This document shows, piece by piece, positions 8,588 through 16,578 of a stretch of DNA of 64,000 nucleotides; the stretch's first letter is position 1, and every line of letters starts with the position of its first letter. The notes under the pieces were generated by a model that was not told the DNA's origin, did not search any database, and worked only from the letters and a program-made list of their open reading frames with translations. The DNA is from an uncultured Acidimicrobiales bacterium (GTDB taxonomy: Bacteria; Actinomycetota; Acidimicrobiia; Acidimicrobiales; SZUA-35): contig CALAJV010000002.1 in the NCBI GenBank assembly GCA_937922805.1, positions 124,001-188,000 of the forward strand, read 5' to 3'. A program made the position numbers and the translations under genes.

Positions 8588-10250
8588 TTTGACGAACCCC
8601 GTTCACGCTTTCGATCAGTTCCGCTTCTGTCAACACAACCGGTTCCATATCTGGATACCAGGGATTGATAACCGAAATTGTACCGTTCTCGCCATCGACG
8701 CCGACGACAACAAACGCATGGTTCTGGTAAAGCCGAGCCGGAACCGACCCCCCAGAACCTGGTAGCGGCGTTGGCTTGAACGTATCAGGCGTGTCGGGAT
8801 CAGCGAGCCACTGAGTATCTGTCACATCGTCTGGCCGGTCGATCGTCGACAGCCCGAGAATCTCGCCGTTCTCAAACCTCGTTGCCAGATTCTCGATGTC
8901 GATGTCATCATTGTCAATCCAATTGCTTGGACGCCCGGTTAAATCTTCAATCGCCGCCGACTGGCTTCCACCAACGATCGAACCCCAACCTTCGTTTTGT
9001 TGGGCATACGCCTTCTCCAAAATCATGAACCAAAGCTCGTCACCCTGCGCTCCTGGACCGGGGCGAGCAAATGCGGGACGTCCGCTCGTCCTGTTTGGGT
9101 CTACCGGAAAGTCAGAAGTAACGACTTGTTGCGACCCGTCTGGGAACGTCACAGTAAAGCTGCCGTTGGGGTTAGCCGAGATCAAATCGCGTAGAGATCC
9201 TGGGTCTTGATCGGCTAGGGCAATCATGGCTGCAATGAAGTAACAGTCGCCGATACTTCCCTGCTTCATGTCGTCAAGCCCGTATGGGTTGTCAGGTGCG
9301 TACACATTGCCCGGATACGTTGGATCGCCTTCGGCAATCGGACCGTCGAACATAACGTATTCCAGGCGATCGTAGAGTGCCTCATCTTCAGCATCTGGAT
9401 CAGCGGTATCTGGTAAGGCCGTTGCCGGGTCCGGGTTGATTCGTTCAGCGTGGTCGCCAAGCGTCATCCATGATCGGTACGAAACTTTCTCACCGATCAT
9501 TACGAAGAACTCCTTACGTGTTTCCTCGCTCCAATCATCTGACCAGAATCCGCTACTTTCGACTTCAGCAATGAGCGTCTCGATCTCATTGTTCGAAAGC
9601 TGCCGTAGTATCCAGTCGACTTCCCAGCCTTCAGCCTCTGCGAGCACGTCGCGAACTTTGTTCAAGTCGCCCTCGGTCACACCTCGCCAATCGTCCCCAA
9701 GTCGATCCTGGATTATCGACAACTCTTCGGTTGGCAGTCCAGCGGTTTCTGCGTCTTCAATGTCGATTTGGCCAGTAAGCACTCCCGATATTACTTCGGG
9801 GGCCAGTCCCTCGAGTTGCTCGCCATCCTCAGCCGAAATTTGACCTTCGGCAATCGCTAGGAGTAACAGCAGTGATGCCGCCAACTCTTCGTCGTCACTG
9901 GCCCAGGCTGCTTCTAAGGCAAGAGAAAGATCCTCAGTCCCGGTTAGGTCATCGGTGTCCAGACTGATAGAACCGAGCATGCTCCGAATAAGCCACGCTG
10001 GTGCGTGTTCAAACATGTCAAGAACTCTTCGGATTCGTTCGACAAAATTGTTGTTTCTGGCCGCTTCGCCTATTAGCTCGTTGAATAGAGCGGAGCTGAG
10101 ATCGTCGGGCCCTCCTCCAAGCGTCGCCACGGCTTCCTGGCGGACTAGAACCGTACCGGTTTGGACTTCAAACAATGACGACAGATACGTAGCCCCATGA
10201 TCCACGAATTCTTGAAGGTTCTCAGTATCAGCACTAAACGTGTCCGTCAT
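8571..10250 (-). CDS. Calpain-family (C2) cysteine protease
   Basis: The C-terminal half carries the calpain catalytic core: Cys336 in KQGSIGDCYFIAAM, His511 in NHAFVVVGVD and Asn529 in VINPWYP, the papain-like triad in the right order. Between them lies the usual DELWFMILEKAYAQ helix. The N-terminal about 290 residues are acidic and mostly helical and match nothing I know. No signal peptide is visible, so the enzyme is cytoplasmic or exported by another route. Most bacterial calpains are uncharacterised and I see no calcium-binding PBH or EF-hand segment. The start ATG at 10250 is the only sensible one. It opens an apparent two-gene unit with the lipoprotein. Confidence 0.85.
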   Translation of the reverse strand: MTDTFSADTENLQEFVDHGATYLSSLFEVQTGTVLVRQEAVATLGGGPDDLSSALFNELIGEAARNNNFVERIRRVLDMFEHAPAWLIRSMLGSISLDTDDLTGTEDLSLALEAAWASDDEELAASLLLLLAIAEGQISAEDGEQLEGLAPEVISGVLTGQIDIEDAETAGLPTEELSIIQDRLGDDWRGVTEGDLNKVRDVLAEAEGWEVDWILRQLSNNEIETLIAEVESSGFWSDDWSEETRKEFFVMIGEKVSYRSWMTLGDHAERINPDPATALPDTADPDAEDEALYDRLEYVMFDGPIAEGDPTYPGNVYAPDNPYGLDDMKQGSIGDCYFIAAMIALADQDPGSLRDLISANPNGSFTVTFPDGSQQVVTSDFPVDPNRTSGRPAFARPGPGAQGDELWFMILEKAYAQQNEGWGSIVGGSQSAAIEDLTGRPSNWIDNDDIDIENLATRFENGEILGLSTIDRPDDVTDTQWLADPDTPDTFKPTPLPGSGGSVPARLYQNHAFVVVGVDGENGTISVINPWYPDMEPVVLTEAELIESVNGVRQNDAES

Positions 10251-10349
10251 TCCACCTACTCCCGTTGAGTCAACCGGTCGGCTTGTTTGCAGCCGGAACC
10301 GGCATCATGCCCGCGCTACCAACCTATGGTCTGAGCGAGAGTTCCAGAA

Positions 10350-10365
10350 TGGGGATGACTCCCCA
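10350..10365. promoter_or_regulatory. Perfect inverted repeat between divergent genes
   Basis: TGGGGA-TGAC-TCCCCA is a perfect 6-base inverted repeat with a 4-base centre, lying between the calpain gene and the small plus-strand gene at 10459. It has no T-run on either side, so an operator or 5'-leader hairpin is more likely than a terminator. No regulator is assigned. Confidence 0.35.
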
Positions 10366-10458
10366 CAATGATATGCAGCCGTCTAGCCGAGGTAGGGACA
10401 CATACGCTACCTTGTGCTTAGAGCAGGCGGAGTACTGCTAGCACTAGGAGGAAAAAAC

Positions 10459-10704
10459 GTGCCAACAAAGCCGGGCGAGAAAATGCCATTTGCTGATCTC
10501 GGAGTAGAGGTCATGGTGACCAAAGGAGGCGATGGCGAGGTCTCAGCGACAGGCGGGGGCGACGGTTTGAAGGTCGGCAAACGCTACGAATGCGAAGCGA
10601 CCGGTGTGCAGGTTTTGGTAACTAAGCCCGGCGACGCGACGCTGTTGTGTAATGGCGAGCCTATGACGCTACAAGAGCCTAAGAAGACCAAGTCGGCCGA
10701 CTAG
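10459..10704 (+). CDS. Small desulforedoxin-like protein with two metal ligands missing
   Basis: An 81-residue protein. Residues 41-69 (YECEATGVQVLVTK through LLCNGEPM) align by eye with the desulforedoxin or desulfoferrodoxin N-terminal fold, whose four Cys (CxxC and CC) bind iron. Here only Cys45 and Cys64 remain. The other two positions are Thr48 and Asn65, so a classical Fe(Cys)4 site cannot form. Residues 15-36 (GVEVMVTKGGDGEV) look like a second, Cys-free copy of the same beta hairpin. The start is GTG 10459, set by a perfect AGGAGG seven bases upstream. It precedes the crotonase trio by about 130 bases. Function is unknown. It could be a cofactor-free structural relic or bind metal in another way. 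Confidence 0.6.
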   Translation: MPTKPGEKMPFADLGVEVMVTKGGDGEVSATGGGDGLKVGKRYECEATGVQVLVTKPGDATLLCNGEPMTLQEPKKTKSAD

Positions 10705-10807
10705 CCAAATACCCTGCCGAGATACCATGGGTTCCGGCCACCAAGATCAAGTTCAATACGGGGCAGCGACGATTCCCGCTAGTGGTTGTTCATCAAGGCT
10801 GGCAACC

Positions 10808-10833
10808 GAAAGGTCATAGTGAAAGGTCATAGT
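10808..10833 (+). repeat. 13-bp tandem duplication carrying ribosome site and GTG start
   Basis: GAAAGGTCATAGT occurs twice in direct succession and a partial third copy follows. Each copy supplies GAAAGG as a ribosome site and a GTG five bases downstream (10819 and 10832). Only the second GTG is in frame with the crotonase. The first would open a frame of about 20 codons ending at a TGA near 10880. Confidence 0.75.
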
Positions 10834-11575
10834 GAAAGAACCGATCAAGCTAGTCCGCAGCGGTGCCGGGAACGTAGCTGAACTAACAATCCCGGGAGGT
10901 CGGTTATCAGCTGATGCTGCTCGGAGTCTTGCCTCAGCAGCAGAGAACCTGAGCGAGGACCGATCAGTAGTGACCGTCGTTCTGTCAGCCGAGGCCGGCA
11001 ACTTCTGCACTGGGGCAGACGACACCCTCGACCCTTCTTCGTTTCGTCCTGACCCAGCATCGGCTTTGGCTACGCTACGTCCCCCCATAATTGTGATCGT
11101 GGACGGCCAATGCTACGACGAAGGATTGGAGATAGTTCTCGCCGCCGATATTCGTCTTGCCACAACGAAAAGCTCCTTTCGACTAGGTCAACCGACGCTC
11201 GGCCGTTTGCCGTGTTGGGGAGGCACTCAACGTCTGCCCCGAGCAATTCGCTCTGGACCCGCTACGACAATGACGTTGACCGGTGAATCGTTGGTTGGCG
11301 AACGGGCTATGGACCTTGGCTTGATTCACTCAGTCCACAAAGACCGGGCCCAGGCCGAAAAGGAGAAAGATCGACTTGTTGATCTTCTCCTCCAACGGGG
11401 CCCTCTGGCTTTGGAATTGGCTAAGGAAGCAGTTCACCGGGGCAGCGAACTCTCGCTGCGTGACGGCCTGCGGCTTGAGGGAGACCTAAACCACTTGCTG
11501 GCAGCGACCGACGACCGGGCCGAAGGCCTACGTGCCTTCTTTGACAAACGGCCACCGGATTTCACTGGCAGATGA
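10832..11575 (+). CDS. Enoyl-CoA hydratase/isomerase-family protein with altered active site
   Basis: A 247-residue crotonase-fold protein. The oxyanion-hole segments are present (NFCTGADD and DEGLEIVLAADIRL), followed by GGTQRLPRAI and a typical C-terminal helix ending in AFFDKRPPDF. The first catalytic Glu of hydratases, in GLE, is kept. The second, normally in GQPE, is lost: the segment reads LGQPTLGRLP, putting Thr or Gln there depending on alignment. Plain hydratase activity is therefore doubtful. Other crotonase reactions such as isomerase, hydrolase or lyase remain possible. Its stop overlaps the start of the next gene (ATGA), so the three genes form one translational unit. Confidence 0.8.
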   Translation: MKEPIKLVRSGAGNVAELTIPGGRLSADAARSLASAAENLSEDRSVVTVVLSAEAGNFCTGADDTLDPSSFRPDPASALATLRPPIIVIVDGQCYDEGLEIVLAADIRLATTKSSFRLGQPTLGRLPCWGGTQRLPRAIRSGPATTMTLTGESLVGERAMDLGLIHSVHKDRAQAEKEKDRLVDLLLQRGPLALELAKEAVHRGSELSLRDGLRLEGDLNHLLAATDDRAEGLRAFFDKRPPDFTGR

Positions 11576-12690
11576 TTACCACAACGACTCAGGCCACCCA
11601 ACGCCAACGTTTACTGGGCCAGCTACCCCGCGGTCTCATGGTCGAAGCTGAATCGATCTGGACCGAGATCGCTAACGAAGTCCGCCAGTGGCAACTCGAC
11701 GGTGAGGTACTGCACAATTCGACGTTCACTTGTTCACCTCGACAGGTTCTGTCCGAAGAGCTTTTCGCTCCAGTCGAACAAGATGAGGATTGGCCCGAAC
11801 CAACTCGACCCCACCCAGTGGGGAATGGCTGGGTTCATTGGGACACTATCGACGATGATGAGCCGTTGTTAGCGGCAATGGCCGAGACGTGGTCCAAGCA
11901 AGATGCCAGACAAGTTGCGGTTGAAGCCCAAAATCTACGCCTGCCGGTCGTCGACTACCGACCCCGACCGCTAATCGACCGAGTTTCAGCTGCTAGGAGG
12001 CAAGCATCAACAGACGATCTTCGTTCCGGCCAACCGAGACAAACCAGAATACAATCGAGCCGACCCTTAGTTGTCGACCTTACAACGCACTGGGCTGGAC
12101 CGTTGGCCACCAAGCTGAGCACAGCTGCCGGGATGGACGTCGTCAAAGTGGATCCACGTTGTCGTCCCGACGGATTCCGAAATCGTCCCGGTCTCTACCG
12201 ACACTTGAACGATTGTAAACAGAAAGTCGACTTGGATCTGCGCCGCCCCAAAGATCGACTCGAGTTCGAGGCCATGCTGGCCAAAGCAGACGTTCTGGTT
12301 GAATCGTTTTCTCGACGAGTCTTACCCAACTTTGGCTACTCGGGCGAAGCGCTTCGTCGTTCCTATCCCAACCTGTCGGTTGTCTCGATTAGAGCGTTCT
12401 CTGCCACAGATCCGTGCGCCGACTGGCTCGCCTACGGCGGCGGCGTTCATGCCGCAAGCGGGCTGGCTTTCGACGATGAGCAACCGCAGCCCGCACCACT
12501 TCCCTACCCCGATTTCCTAACCGGCCTACGTGGGTTTCAATCCATTCTTCGGGCATCAGTAACTCCGGGGGGCCGATACGAAGAATCACTCGCCAATTCG
12601 ATAAAGCCGCTACTCGGCTTCGTTTCACTCGTTAAGCCCGATGAGAGCTCGTCCCAGCTGGCTGAAACCTCCAGCGCTATCGACTCATGA
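11572..12690 (+). CDS. Atypical CoA-transferase III-like protein with rearranged domains
   Basis: The second half (from about residue 160) reads as the N-terminal part of a family III CoA-transferase: LVVDLTTHWAGPLATKLS, DVVKVDPRCRPDG, KVDLDLRRPKDR and ADVLVESFSRRVLPNFGY. It continues to GGRYEESLANS at the very end, where the family normally has its catalytic Asp and here has Glu. The usual C-terminal half is missing. The first about 150 residues instead contain AVEAQNLRLPVVDYRPR, resembling the late segment near the acyl site of normal members. This suggests a permuted arrangement or a divergent subfamily. It is translationally coupled to crotonase genes on both sides (ATGA overlaps at each end). 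Confidence 0.6.
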   Translation: MITTTTQATQRQRLLGQLPRGLMVEAESIWTEIANEVRQWQLDGEVLHNSTFTCSPRQVLSEELFAPVEQDEDWPEPTRPHPVGNGWVHWDTIDDDEPLLAAMAETWSKQDARQVAVEAQNLRLPVVDYRPRPLIDRVSAARRQASTDDLRSGQPRQTRIQSSRPLVVDLTTHWAGPLATKLSTAAGMDVVKVDPRCRPDGFRNRPGLYRHLNDCKQKVDLDLRRPKDRLEFEAMLAKADVLVESFSRRVLPNFGYSGEALRRSYPNLSVVSIRAFSATDPCADWLAYGGGVHAASGLAFDDEQPQPAPLPYPDFLTGLRGFQSILRASVTPGGRYEESLANSIKPLLGFVSLVKPDESSSQLAETSSAIDS

Positions 12691-13448
12691 ATCAAACCAG
12701 TCACCGGCCGACCCCGGATGAGCCGGTTCAGCTCTGCATCCAGGAATCAATCGCCTACATCACACTCAAACGACCCCCGTTGAATATCTACGATCTTTCG
12801 ATGCGGGATGGGCTGCTAGAAGCGCTGGCTGCAGTGTCAGACATTCCTGATCTGAAGGTGATGGTTCTTCGAAGCGAAGGGTCCAACTTCTGCGCCGGAG
12901 CTGATCTTTCTGAGTTCGGGTCGGCAGCATCAATTTTGGATGGGAGACGGATCCGGTGGGACCGAGACCCGTGGGGGCTACTGTTGGCGCTGGGAATTCC
13001 AACGGTGGCAGCGTTGAAAGGCATTGCTGTCGGAAGTGGCCTTGAGATGGCGTTGTTGTGCGACTTCAGAGTCGCCGATCGGTCAGCCGTGCTTGGCCTT
13101 CCGGAAACGAAGTTGGCGATGCTGCCGGCGGCTGGCGGCACTCAGTCGCTGTCGGCACTAATTGGAACGTCAGCTGCCTTTCCCATCGTTGGAGTAGCGG
13201 AGACGATATCTCCGGATTCGGCGTGGGAATGTGGAATGCTGTCCGTTCCACCTACTGATGATCTCGACTCGGCGGTCGCTGACCTGGTCGATCAGCTACT
13301 TCAAATCGAGCCATCCATTATGACCGCTTCGAAGCGGGCGCTCGCCGGGGCTCGAGATCTTCCTCTTGAGCAAGGATTGGCACTAGAAAAACGGGTTGCT
13401 CGGTCGGTAAATGACAAACCAAACGAGCCTGCTGAACCTGCCGACTAG
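12687..13448 (+). CDS. Enoyl-CoA hydratase/isomerase
   Basis: A 253-residue crotonase with a normal active site. The CoA/oxyanion loop NFCAGADLSEFG, first Glu in GSGLEMALLCDFRVAD and second Glu in GLPETKLAMLP are all present, followed by GGTQSLSALIG. Such enzymes hydrate 2-enoyl-CoA thioesters in beta-oxidation-type pathways. It is the last gene of the overlapping trio and converges with the PhoH gene, leaving only four bases between their stops. Together with the altered crotonase at 10832 it may form a pair with one active and one modified subunit, which is inference. Confidence 0.85.
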   Translation: MNQTSHRPTPDEPVQLCIQESIAYITLKRPPLNIYDLSMRDGLLEALAAVSDIPDLKVMVLRSEGSNFCAGADLSEFGSAASILDGRRIRWDRDPWGLLLALGIPTVAALKGIAVGSGLEMALLCDFRVADRSAVLGLPETKLAMLPAAGGTQSLSALIGTSAAFPIVGVAETISPDSAWECGMLSVPPTDDLDSAVADLVDQLLQIEPSIMTASKRALAGARDLPLEQGLALEKRVARSVNDKPNEPAEPAD

Positions 13449-13452
13449 TTAG

Positions 13453-14754
13453 CTACTCAAGATCGAGTGCTTCGCTCACCAGGGCGGCAATGGCGCTCCG
13501 CTCGCTACGAGCGAGAGCGACATGGGCGAAAAGTTCGTGACCCCGCAGCGTCGAAATAACTGACGCAATCCCGTCTCGACGCCCCACGCGAAGATTGTCC
13601 CGCTGGGCCACGTCATGGGTCAAAATCACTCGGCTTCCGTTGCCGAGTCGGCTAAGGGCCGTCAACAGAACACTTCGCTCGAGATTTTGTGCTTCGTCAA
13701 TAATGACAAAGGCATCAGACAACGTCCGACCTCGAATGTAAGTCAGCGGCAAAACTTCGATAAGGTTCTGACGTTTCACTTCTTCGAAGACGTTGTCATC
13801 AGCTATTGCTTCCAGAGCGTCGCCGACGGCATCGGTCCACGGCCGCATCTTCTCTTCCTCGGTTCCGGGCAGGAATCCGAGCTCTTGACCGCCGACGGCA
13901 TAGAGCGGCCGGAAGATCATGATCTTTCGGTGAGACCGGCGCTCCAATACAGCTTCCAAACCGGCAGCCAGCGCAAGCACTGATTTTCCGGTTCCTGCTG
14001 GACCACCGATGCTCAGGATGCCGATCGACTCATCAGCAAGAAACTCCATTGCTATTCGCTGTTCAGCGTTGCGCCCTCGGACCCCAAACAGCTGTCGATC
14101 AGAGATTAAGCGAACCTTCCCATCAGCTTGCATCCGAGCCAGCGCCGACTGGTTCGAACTCTCAAGTATCAGACCAGTGTTGGTGGGAATATCTTGACTT
14201 TCGGGCAAATCGATGACTGTGCTGTCATACAGCGCGTCGATCCGCTCACCAGTTACCGACAGTTCAACGATGCCCCGCCATTCGGCATCCGCATCAGTCT
14301 GGTGAGCAAATTCCTCGGCGGCGACTCCGACCACTCCAGCTCGGAGCCGAAGCGGCAAGTCTTGGGTGACGAGGACTACGTCATGGCCTTCGCTTTGCAA
14401 GTTGAGGGCCACCATAAGAATCCGGTGGTCATTGCCGGTTTGATCTCGCATCGATTCTGGGACGAGCTCATCGGACCGATGGTTGAGTTCGACCCTTACG
14501 GTTCCACCGTTGTCGTTTATTGGGTATGGCTCGGTTAGACCCCCATGCGCCTCCCGAACCTCCTCGAGCCGCCGCAGCGTCGTACGTGCGGCCCAACCAA
14601 GTTCAGGATGATGCCGTTTCGCTTCCAGTTCAGTCAGCACAACGATCGGCAGCACAACGTCGTTGTTGCCAAAGGCGTCAAGAGACGTCGGAGCGCTCAA
14701 CAAAACTGATGTGTCGAGGACATAGATGGTTCTGTCGCTTATGTCAGGCACCAT
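13453..14754 (-). CDS. PIN domain plus PhoH-type ATPase (PhoH2)
   Basis: Two-domain protein of the PhoH2 class. The N-terminal PIN nuclease domain begins YVLDTSVLLSAP with the acidic metal ligand, and VLTELEAKRHHP follows. The C-terminal PhoH ATPase has Walker A GGPAGTGKS near residue 255, Walker B DAFVIIDEAQNL near 350 and sensor-like SRVILTHD. Mycobacterial PhoH2 is an RNA helicase/ribonuclease linked to a small upstream antitoxin-like gene. A 63-codon minus-strand frame does overlap this start here but is not clearly a gene. The ATG at 14754 has AGAGGA close upstream. Length of 433 residues is typical. Confidence 0.85.
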   Translation of the reverse strand: MVPDISDRTIYVLDTSVLLSAPTSLDAFGNNDVVLPIVVLTELEAKRHHPELGWAARTTLRRLEEVREAHGGLTEPYPINDNGGTVRVELNHRSDELVPESMRDQTGNDHRILMVALNLQSEGHDVVLVTQDLPLRLRAGVVGVAAEEFAHQTDADAEWRGIVELSVTGERIDALYDSTVIDLPESQDIPTNTGLILESSNQSALARMQADGKVRLISDRQLFGVRGRNAEQRIAMEFLADESIGILSIGGPAGTGKSVLALAAGLEAVLERRSHRKIMIFRPLYAVGGQELGFLPGTEEEKMRPWTDAVGDALEAIADDNVFEEVKRQNLIEVLPLTYIRGRTLSDAFVIIDEAQNLERSVLLTALSRLGNGSRVILTHDVAQRDNLRVGRRDGIASVISTLRGHELFAHVALARSERSAIAALVSEALDLE

Positions 14755-14935
14755 ATTCCTCTTCGGCGCCGAGCGCCAGATCTTCAGTACATTTCCTCAT
14801 TACCGGCCCCTTTTCTGCCTGCTCTAGCTCTACCTCCGGAGTAGCGTCCGCCGAGGCTTCGCAACTGATTCCTCGCTTTTTGAAAAATTCTCTGCAACTA
14901 GAGATTCGTAGTTCGTTGGGGACAGTGTTGCCCAA
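14744..14935 (-). CDS. Possible small protein overlapping the PhoH start
   Basis: An open frame of 63 codons starts at a TTG and ends in EEEYGA, with its stop 11 bases inside the PhoH gene, so coupling is possible. PhoH2 genes elsewhere are often preceded by a small overlapping antitoxin-like gene (phoAT), which is the only reason to list it. I see no recognised domain, no clear ribosome site, and it may be chance. Confidence 0.2.
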   Translation of the reverse strand: MGNTVPNELRISSCREFFKKRGISCEASADATPEVELEQAEKGPVMRKCTEDLALGAEEEYGA

Positions 14936-14942
14936 TTTGGGC
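14930..14942. promoter_or_regulatory. Perfect inverted repeat GCCCAA-T-TTGGGC
   Basis: A 13-base palindrome with 6-base arms lies in the divergent region between the PhoH gene and the acyl-CoA ligase, about 100 bases before the ligase start. It could be an operator for a TetR- or FadR-like regulator, but no such regulator is encoded nearby. Confidence 0.35.
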
Positions 14943-15045
14943 GTCGGTTACAGTCGGGCCGCGGACTCGTTTGGCACATTTGTCTCCGACCGGCGAAACT
15001 GGGGTAAAGCCAAGACCGGACGTGCAAACCGATGTAGGAGAACTT

Positions 15046-16578
15046 TTGAATTTAGCAAGCCTGCTTGATCTGCCTGCCATGATTGTTCCAGAATCAATTG
15101 CCCTTGAAGACGTCTCATCCGACGACGCGCGGCCGGTGACGTATTCTGAGCTACGAAACAACGTTTCTTTAGCCGCCGGGCTTCTCAACTCCCTCGAAGT
15201 AAACGCCGGAGACCGAGTCGGCCTGTTCGCTACTAACTCAACCAACGCGATTGAAATCTTGTTCGCTGCAGCGACCGTTGGGGCAACTATCGTCCCAATG
15301 AACTATCGGGCTGCCCCTGAGGAAGTAAGGCATTTGTTGTCAGATTGCGGATGTACCGTGGTCTTCACCGAGGAGCGCTACATCGACAGAATAACGGCGG
15401 CCAGGCCAGCGTCGCTCAAGCACATAATCGATCTGAGCGGCAACTACGAGTCAAGACGGAATGAAGCCGCTGAATTTTCTGTCGTCGCTGAGGTAGAGGA
15501 TGGAGACCTAGCTGCCCTTCTCTATACCTCTGGCACAACGTCGATGCCCAAAGGGGTGAAACTTACCCACGGAGCGCTTTCCGGCTACATCATGAGCGCT
15601 AACGACGCTGCTGACGGGTCAAATATGGGCAAGATGATTTTGGCCGCTCCCCTCTATCACATTGCCGGGTTGGCATCGTTTCTGAATGCGCTGTACTGCG
15701 GTCGGATTACCGTAGTCCTGAAGCAATTCGATGCGGCCAGTTGGCTACGGCATGTCGAGAAACAAAAAGTAACCCATGCGTTTCTTGTGCCGACCATGCT
15801 AGCCCGAGTGTTAGAAGCGGATCAGCTAGCATCGTGCGATCTGTCGAGCTTAACCGCGCTAACCTACGGGGCCGCCCCGATGCCTCCTGCCGTCATCCGA
15901 CGAGCAATCGAAGCGTTTCCGGCGTCAGTCGGATTCTCCGGAGCGTACGGCCAGACTGAAACCACCTCGACCGTAGCAGTTTTGGGCCCCGATGATCATG
16001 TGCTCGACAGTGAGCAGAAAGTTGCTCGGCTCCGATCGGTCGGTCAGGTCCTTGACGATGTTGAAGTTCGAATCGTTGACCCACTAGGCCACCAACTCGA
16101 ACCAGGCGACGTAGGCGAAGTTCAGCTCCGAACCTACCGAGCGATGGATGGCTACTGGGGAGCCGAAGAAAAAACTCGGGTAACGGTAGATGAGCACGGT
16201 TGGATTCATACTGGCGATTTGGGGTACCTAGACGAAGAGAACTACCTGTTTCTTAGCGGCCGGTCTGGCGACATGATCATACGCGGTGGTGAAAACGTCG
16301 CTCCGGAGGAAGTCGAAGCGATTCTCTATGAACACGACGACGTAGCTGACGCTGCTGTGGTGGGAATCCCTGACGAAACTTGGGGCGAGCGAGTAGTTGC
16401 CGCCATCGTCCTTCGCGACGGGGGTACCGTCGACTCCGTCGCCGCTCACGCCAAAAAGCACTTAGCTCCGTTCAAACGACCAGACGCTTTCCATGTCACC
16501 AACGAACTTCCAAGGACTTCAACTGGAAAACTAGTTAGACGAAATCTGGTGCCGATCCTTGAAGAACTGAACCTGTAG
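15046..16578 (+). CDS. AMP-forming acyl-CoA ligase (fatty-acid-CoA ligase family)
   Basis: An ANL-superfamily enzyme that activates a carboxylic acid to its acyl-adenylate and then to acyl-CoA. Visible motifs are the P-loop-like YTSGTTSMPKGVKLTH, the AYGQTETTS segment, the hinge TGDLGYLDEENYLFLSGR, IIRGGENVAPEEVE, and the catalytic Lys in PRTSTGKLVRRNL near the C-terminus. The start is taken as TTG 15046, giving MNLASLLDLPA, because GTAGGAG lies five bases upstream and this matches the usual N-terminus. An upstream TTG at 14971 lacks such a site. Its stop overlaps by one base the start of the tandem CoA-transferase (TAGTG), so the two are co-translated. Confidence 0.85.
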   Translation: MNLASLLDLPAMIVPESIALEDVSSDDARPVTYSELRNNVSLAAGLLNSLEVNAGDRVGLFATNSTNAIEILFAAATVGATIVPMNYRAAPEEVRHLLSDCGCTVVFTEERYIDRITAARPASLKHIIDLSGNYESRRNEAAEFSVVAEVEDGDLAALLYTSGTTSMPKGVKLTHGALSGYIMSANDAADGSNMGKMILAAPLYHIAGLASFLNALYCGRITVVLKQFDAASWLRHVEKQKVTHAFLVPTMLARVLEADQLASCDLSSLTALTYGAAPMPPAVIRRAIEAFPASVGFSGAYGQTETTSTVAVLGPDDHVLDSEQKVARLRSVGQVLDDVEVRIVDPLGHQLEPGDVGEVQLRTYRAMDGYWGAEEKTRVTVDEHGWIHTGDLGYLDEENYLFLSGRSGDMIIRGGENVAPEEVEAILYEHDDVADAAVVGIPDETWGERVVAAIVLRDGGTVDSVAAHAKKHLAPFKRPDAFHVTNELPRTSTGKLVRRNLVPILEELNL

